64,000 bases of DNA from Rhodosalinus halophilus (GTDB lineage: Bacteria; Pseudomonadota; Alphaproteobacteria; Rhodobacterales; Rhodobacteraceae), in assembly GCF_003298775.1 (NCBI RefSeq), contig NZ_QNTQ01000024.1, positions 1 through 64,000 on the forward strand, in the 5' to 3' direction. The notes under the pieces were generated by a model. The model was given only the letters and a program-made list of their open reading frames with translations, had not been told where the DNA came from and searched no databases. Each line of letters opens with the position of its first letter. Within the stretch, counting starts at the first letter, position 1. The translations under genes and the position numbers were made by a program. Below are positions 60,671 through 64,000 of this stretch, piece after piece.

Positions 60671-60701
60671 CGGCGCGCGCCGGATCGGCCGGCGCGCGCC
60701 G
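60671..60701 (-). terminator. Strong hairpin between bufA and bufB
   Basis: CGGCGCGCGCCGG (60671-60683) and CCGGCGCGCGCCG (60689-60701) form a 13-bp stem around a five-base loop, starting five bases after the bufA stop on the minus strand. No U-tract follows. It probably reduces expression of the enzymes relative to the precursor, or protects the bufA mRNA. Confidence 0.6.
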
Positions 60702-60706
60702 AGGCC

Positions 60707-61027
60707 TCAGCCCTGCGGCAGGTCGCGCTCGAGCGGCTCGAGCGAGCCCATGCGATCGCCGGGCAGCTCGATCTCGCTGCCGTCGGCCATCACCGGCGTC
60801 GCGCTCTCGCAGGTGCCTTCCTGCACCAGCGTCCAGGCGTTGCCCTGCCAGTCCATGGTCGATGTGCCGGCGCAGGTCGTGCCGGGGCCCGCGGCGCAGT
60901 CGTTCTCGCCGGCGAGGCTGACGCCGTAGCATTTCACGTTCTCCTGCGCCTGCAGGCTGGTGGCATGGCTGGCCAGCGCGGCTGCCACGGCGCCCGCGAC
61001 GGCTGCTGTCTTGAGGGTGGTCGACAT
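60707..61027 (-). CDS. bufA: DUF2282 bufferin-type precursor peptide (BufA-like)
   Basis: A 106-residue exported peptide. A signal peptide covers about residues 1-27 (ending LQAQE). The mature part has four cysteines in the positions typical of DUF2282: KCYGV, NDCAAG, TTCAG and GTCESA. By analogy with described bufferins, these are modified by the DUF692 enzyme to give a copper-chelating peptide. It is the first gene of the unit bufA-bufB-bufC-doxX and lies 220 bases behind thrS. The C-terminal region is acidic (ELPGDRMG), a likely disordered tail. Confidence 0.88.
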   Translation of the reverse strand: MSTTLKTAAVAGAVAAALASHATSLQAQENVKCYGVSLAGENDCAAGPGTTCAGTSTMDWQGNAWTLVQEGTCESATPVMADGSEIELPGDRMGSLEPLERDLPQG

Positions 61028-61217
61028 GGGTGTTCTCTCCCGCTCCTTGGGTTCCGGTTGCGCCGCGTGGCCCGCGGCTGTCCAAGGAGTAGCGGCGCGA
61101 CGGAATGACGCGCCAATCACGCCGCCGTGCTTCACCGCCCTGTCAGAACAGGTGACGGCGCCGTGACCGATCGTCGCAGCTTTGTTTCAGGAGGGGGCCT
61201 GCCGGCGGCGGGAAAGT

Positions 61218-61243
61218 TGCGCCGCGGGCCGTGCCGCGGCGCA
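61218..61243 (-). terminator. Terminator of thrS
   Basis: TGCGCCGCGG (61218-61227) and CCGCGGCGCA (61234-61243) form a 10-bp stem around a six-base loop, starting five bases beyond the thrS stop. It is followed by ACTTTCC on the minus strand, a weak U-tract, so it may be a partial terminator. Confidence 0.6.
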
Positions 61244-61248
61244 GAATG

Positions 61249-63207
61249 TTACACTTGGTCGGGCGCGCGCGCTTCCTCGGCCAGCCGGCTCACGATCTCG
61301 TCGAGTCCCGCGGTCGAGGTCGCCTTCTCGCCCAGCCGCCGCACGGTCACCGTGCGCTCGTCCACCTCGCGCTGGCCCACGGCCAGGATCACCGGCACCT
61401 TGGCGAGCGAGTGCTCGCGCACCTTGTAGTTGATCTTCTCGTTGCGCAGGTCGGCCTCGGCGCGCAGCCCCGCCGCACGCAGCGCCGCGACCGCCTCCTC
61501 GGCGAAAGCGTTCGCGTCGGTGGTGATCGTGGCCACCACCACCTGCCGCGGCGCGAGCCACATGGGCAGCTTGCCCGCGTAGTTCTCGATCAGGATGCCG
61601 ATGAAGCGCTCGAAGGAGCCCAGGATCGCACGGTGCAGCATGACGGGGCGGTGCTTCTCGCCGTCCGCGCCGATGTAGGAGGCGTCCAGCCGTTCGGGCA
61701 GGTTGAAATCGGCCTGGAAGGTGCCGCACTGCCACTCGCGCCCGATGGCGTCGGTTAGCTTGAAGTCGAGCTTCGGCCCGTAGAAGGCGCCTTCGCCGGG
61801 GTCCACCTCGTAGTCGTTGCGCACGGCGAGGATCGCCTTCTCCAGCGCCGCCTCGGCCTTGTCCCAGACCGCGTCGGAGCCCACGCGCACTTCCGGCCGG
61901 GTGGAGAGCTTGATGTCGAAGCTCGGAAAGCCCGTGTCGCGATAGACCTTGGCCAGCAGGTCGATGAAGCCCGCGCATTCGGCCTCGATCTGGTCCTCGG
62001 TGCAGAAGATGTGCGCGTCGTCCTGGGTGAAGCCGCGCACCCGCATCAGCCCGTGCAGCGCGCCATGCGCCTCGTAGCGGTGGCAGGAACCGAATTCGGC
62101 GAGGCGCAGCGGCAGGTCGCGGTAGGACTTGATGCCCTGGTTGAAGACCTGCACGTGGCCGGGGCAGTTCATCGGCTTGAGGGCGTTCACGCGCTTCTCG
62201 TTGGCGTGCTCCTCGTCGATCTCCGTGATGTACATGTTCTCACGGTACTTGTCCCAGTGGCCGCTCGCTTCCCAAAGCTTGCGGTCCACCACCTGCGGCG
62301 TGTTGATCTCGCGGTAGCCGGCGGCGCCGAGCCTGCGGCGCATGTAGTCCTGCAGCGAGCGGTAGATCGTCCAGCCGTCCGGGTGCCAGAAGACCATGCC
62401 CGGCGCCTCTTCCTGGAAGTGGAAGAGCTTCATCTCGCGGCCCAGGCGGCGGTGGTCGCGCTTCTCCGCTTCCTCGAGGAAGTGCAGGTAGTCCTTGAGC
62501 TCCTCACGGGTCCTGAAGGCGACGCCGTAGATGCGCTGCAGCATCGGGCGGTTGGAGTCGCCGCGCCAGTAGGCGCCGGCCACCTTCATCAGCTTGAAGG
62601 CGTCCGCGGGGACCTGGCCGGTATGGCGGAGGTGCGGGCCGCGGCAGAGATCCTGCCAGTGGCCGTGCCAGTACATGCGGATGGGCTCGCCCTCCGGGAT
62701 CGCCTCGACGAGTTCGACCTTGAAGGGCTCGTGGTTCGCTTCGTAGTAGCGGATCGCGCGGTCGCGGTCCCAGACCTCGGTGGTCACGGGGTCGCGCCGC
62801 GCGATGATCTCGCGCATCTTCTTCTCGATGGCGCCCAGGTCCTCGGGCGTGAAGGGCTCGTCGCGGTCGAAGTCGTAGTACCAGCCGCGCTCGATCACCG
62901 GGCCGATGGTGACCTTCGTCTCGGGCCAGAGCTCCTGCACCGCGCGCGCCATGATGTGGGCGAGGTCGTGGCGGATCAGCTCGAGGGCGGGCGCGTCGTC
63001 GGCCATCGTGTTGATGGCGATCTCGGCGTCTTCCTCGATCGGCCATTGCAGGTCGAAGTGGCGGCCGTTCACATAGGCGCTGATCGCCTTCTTGGCGAGC
63101 GACTTGGAGATGTCCCCGGCCACCTCGGCGGGCGTGGTGCCGGCGGGGAAGTCGCGGACGGAGCCATCGGGGAAAGTCAGGGAAACGGTGGACTGGTCGC
63201 GGGCCAT
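61249..63207 (-). CDS. thrS: Threonyl-tRNA synthetase
   Basis: Charges tRNA-Thr. It has an N-terminal TGS domain (about residues 5-65, [20 protein letters not shown]), an editing domain with [11 protein letters not shown] and CRGPHLRHT, and the class II core with [21 protein letters not shown] (motif 2) and [12 protein letters not shown] (motif 3). The catalytic zinc ligand Cys is in NCPGHVQVF. At 652 residues it is full length. It is divergent from an alpha/beta hydrolase across a region with a long inverted repeat. Confidence 0.97.
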   Translation of the reverse strand: MARDQSTVSLTFPDGSVRDFPAGTTPAEVAGDISKSLAKKAISAYVNGRHFDLQWPIEEDAEIAINTMADDAPALELIRHDLAHIMARAVQELWPETKVTIGPVIERGWYYDFDRDEPFTPEDLGAIEKKMREIIARRDPVTTEVWDRDRAIRYYEANHEPFKVELVEAIPEGEPIRMYWHGHWQDLCRGPHLRHTGQVPADAFKLMKVAGAYWRGDSNRPMLQRIYGVAFRTREELKDYLHFLEEAEKRDHRRLGREMKLFHFQEEAPGMVFWHPDGWTIYRSLQDYMRRRLGAAGYREINTPQVVDRKLWEASGHWDKYRENMYITEIDEEHANEKRVNALKPMNCPGHVQVFNQGIKSYRDLPLRLAEFGSCHRYEAHGALHGLMRVRGFTQDDAHIFCTEDQIEAECAGFIDLLAKVYRDTGFPSFDIKLSTRPEVRVGSDAVWDKAEAALEKAILAVRNDYEVDPGEGAFYGPKLDFKLTDAIGREWQCGTFQADFNLPERLDASYIGADGEKHRPVMLHRAILGSFERFIGILIENYAGKLPMWLAPRQVVVATITTDANAFAEEAVAALRAAGLRAEADLRNEKINYKVREHSLAKVPVILAVGQREVDERTVTVRRLGEKATSTAGLDEIVSRLAEEARAPDQV

Positions 63208-63303
63208 GTCCGCTCTCCTCGTCGGTTCGGCGCCTACCGAGCGCCCGGTTGCGGGTCAGGGTTCGCGCGCTCAATGGCGTCGCGCCGGCGGAAAGTCAAC
63301 GTC

Positions 63304-63376
63304 CCGCGGGCGCTCCTCCCTCCCGTCGGTCGGTCGTCGCGAGGAGGGACCGAAGGGACCGAGGAGCGCCCCGCGG
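63304..63376. repeat. Long imperfect inverted repeat in the thrS upstream region
   Basis: CCGCGGGCGCTCCTC (63304-63318) pairs with GAGGAGCGCCCCGCGG (63361-63376) with one bulge, about 15 bp, and the interior has further short complementary stretches (TCCCTCC and GGAGGGA). It lies about 100-170 bases before the thrS ATG on the minus strand and 59 before the hydrolase on the plus strand. thrS leaders can be regulatory, but no known leader element was recognised. Confidence 0.5.
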
Positions 63377-63434
63377 GGCCTTTTCTCCCGCGGCGCGAGC
63401 GGGCAGTCTCGCCGCGAGGCAACAGGAGGCGCGC

Positions 63435-64000
63435 ATGAGCGACCCGCAGTATCTCGAAACGCCCCAGGGGCGGCGCATCGCCTGGCACCGCACCGAAGGG
63501 CAGGGGCCGGGGGTCGTCTTCCTGGGCGGCTTCAGGTCCGACATGGAGGGCACCAAGGCGCTCTGGCTCGAGGACTGGGCGCGCAAGGCCGGCAGGGCCT
63601 TCGTCCGCTTCGACTATTCGGGCCACGGGCAGAGCGCGGGCGCCTTCACCGATCACTGCATCGGCGACTGGGCCGAGGATGCGGCCGCCGTGCTCGATGC
63701 GCTCACGGAGGGCCCGCAGGTTCTGGTGGGCTCCTCGATGGGCGGCTGGATCGCGCTGCTCACCGCCCGGGCGCACCCCGAGCGGGTGGCGGGGCTGGTG
63801 ACCATCGCCGCCGCGCCGGACTTCACCGAGGATTCGATGTGGGCCGGCTTCGACGACGCGCAGCGCGCGGCGCTGGAGCGCGATGGCGTGGTGCATCTGC
63901 CCTCCGACTACGGCGAGCCCTATCCGATCACGCGGCGCCTGATCGAGGACGGGCGCGCGCATCTGGTGCTGCGCGCGCCCCTGCACCTGCCCTTTCCCGT
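63435..64000 (+). CDS. Alpha/beta hydrolase, N-terminal part (cut by window edge)
   Basis: The first 188 codons of a serine hydrolase; the end is outside the window. The oxyanion region GVVFLGGFRSDMEG and the nucleophile elbow VGSSMGGWIAL (GxSxG, serine in S-M-G) are present, with RFDYSGHGQSAGA. ATG 63435 follows AACAGGAGG. Relatives act on esters, lactones or epoxides; none can be chosen. It is divergent from thrS. Confidence 0.88.
   Translation, partial: MSDPQYLETPQGRRIAWHRTEGQGPGVVFLGGFRSDMEGTKALWLEDWARKAGRAFVRFDYSGHGQSAGAFTDHCIGDWAEDAAAVLDALTEGPQVLVGSSMGGWIALLTARAHPERVAGLVTIAAAPDFTEDSMWAGFDDAQRAALERDGVVHLPSDYGEPYPITRRLIEDGRAHLVLRAPLHLPFP

Overview
The window is high-GC chromosomal DNA from an alphaproteobacterium, most likely of the order Rhodobacterales (Roseobacter/Paracoccaceae group). 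The evidence is gene order and protein character: the run rsmA-pdxA-surA-lptD-lptG-lptF-pepA-holC, the dac-tmk-holB-tatD-metallohydrolase run, prfA-prmC followed by a DUF4167 gene, and several palindromic repeat families in the gaps. No rRNA genes and no complete phage were seen.

Positions 1 to about 6200 are visibly less GC-rich than the rest and look like the right-hand part of an integrated element. They hold the end of a DUF2924 gene, a large serine recombinase cut short by an amber codon, a small helix-turn-helix protein, and cargo resembling DNA-defence genes: a small acidic protein, a GHKL (Bergerat-fold) ATPase, a winged-helix protein and a convergent N4-cytosine-type DNA methyltransferase. 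The element stops just short of a tRNA-Ser(UGA) gene and its terminator.

Positions 6.4 to 37 kb are mostly housekeeping: a SPOR lipoprotein and D,D-carboxypeptidase, thymidylate kinase, DNA polymerase III delta-prime and chi subunits, gltX, selO, mazG, a nucleoside hydrolase, an M20 amidohydrolase, an agmatinase-type ureohydrolase, prfA-prmC, rsmA-pdxA, the outer-membrane assembly genes surA-lptD-lptG-lptF, and pepA.

Positions 37.5 to 51.4 kb hold the most distinctive accessory region. A GntR/HutC regulator sits between two divergent, tightly overlapping units. Leftwards run six genes, each overlapping the next by 4 nt: a tautomerase-SnoaL fusion, hydantoinase/oxoprolinase B and A, an isochorismatase-fold hydrolase lacking the usual cysteine, an isocitrate-lyase/PEP-mutase family lyase and an FAD oxidoreductase. 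Rightwards run gntR, a LeuC/LeuD-like hydro-lyase and a complete TRAP transporter. Two copies of a 14-bp palindrome lie in the shared control region. I read this as an uptake and degradation pathway for a small ring compound (lactam, imide or hydantoin) via a substituted malate. The substrate is unknown.

Positions 51.4 to 64 kb hold a YnjF-YnjB-YnjC-YnjD type operon (CDP-alcohol phosphatidyltransferase plus thiamine-like ABC importer), metF with a divergent MetR-like LysR regulator, a cold-shock gene, an ArsC/Spx-like gene, a bufferin-type RiPP operon (DUF2282 precursor, DUF692 enzyme, DUF2063 partner, DoxX), thrS, and the start of an alpha/beta hydrolase that runs off the right edge.

Five families of palindromic or repeated elements sit in gene gaps: a tandem 86-bp unit (13.2 kb), head-to-tail CAAG...CTTG palindromes (18.7 and 55.7 kb), TTCGTACGAA-type palindromes (27.4 and 37.35 kb), an element whose two ends both begin TAG and supply stop codons to both neighbours (36.2 kb), and a dispersed 35-nt motif (16.5 and 60.6 kb).
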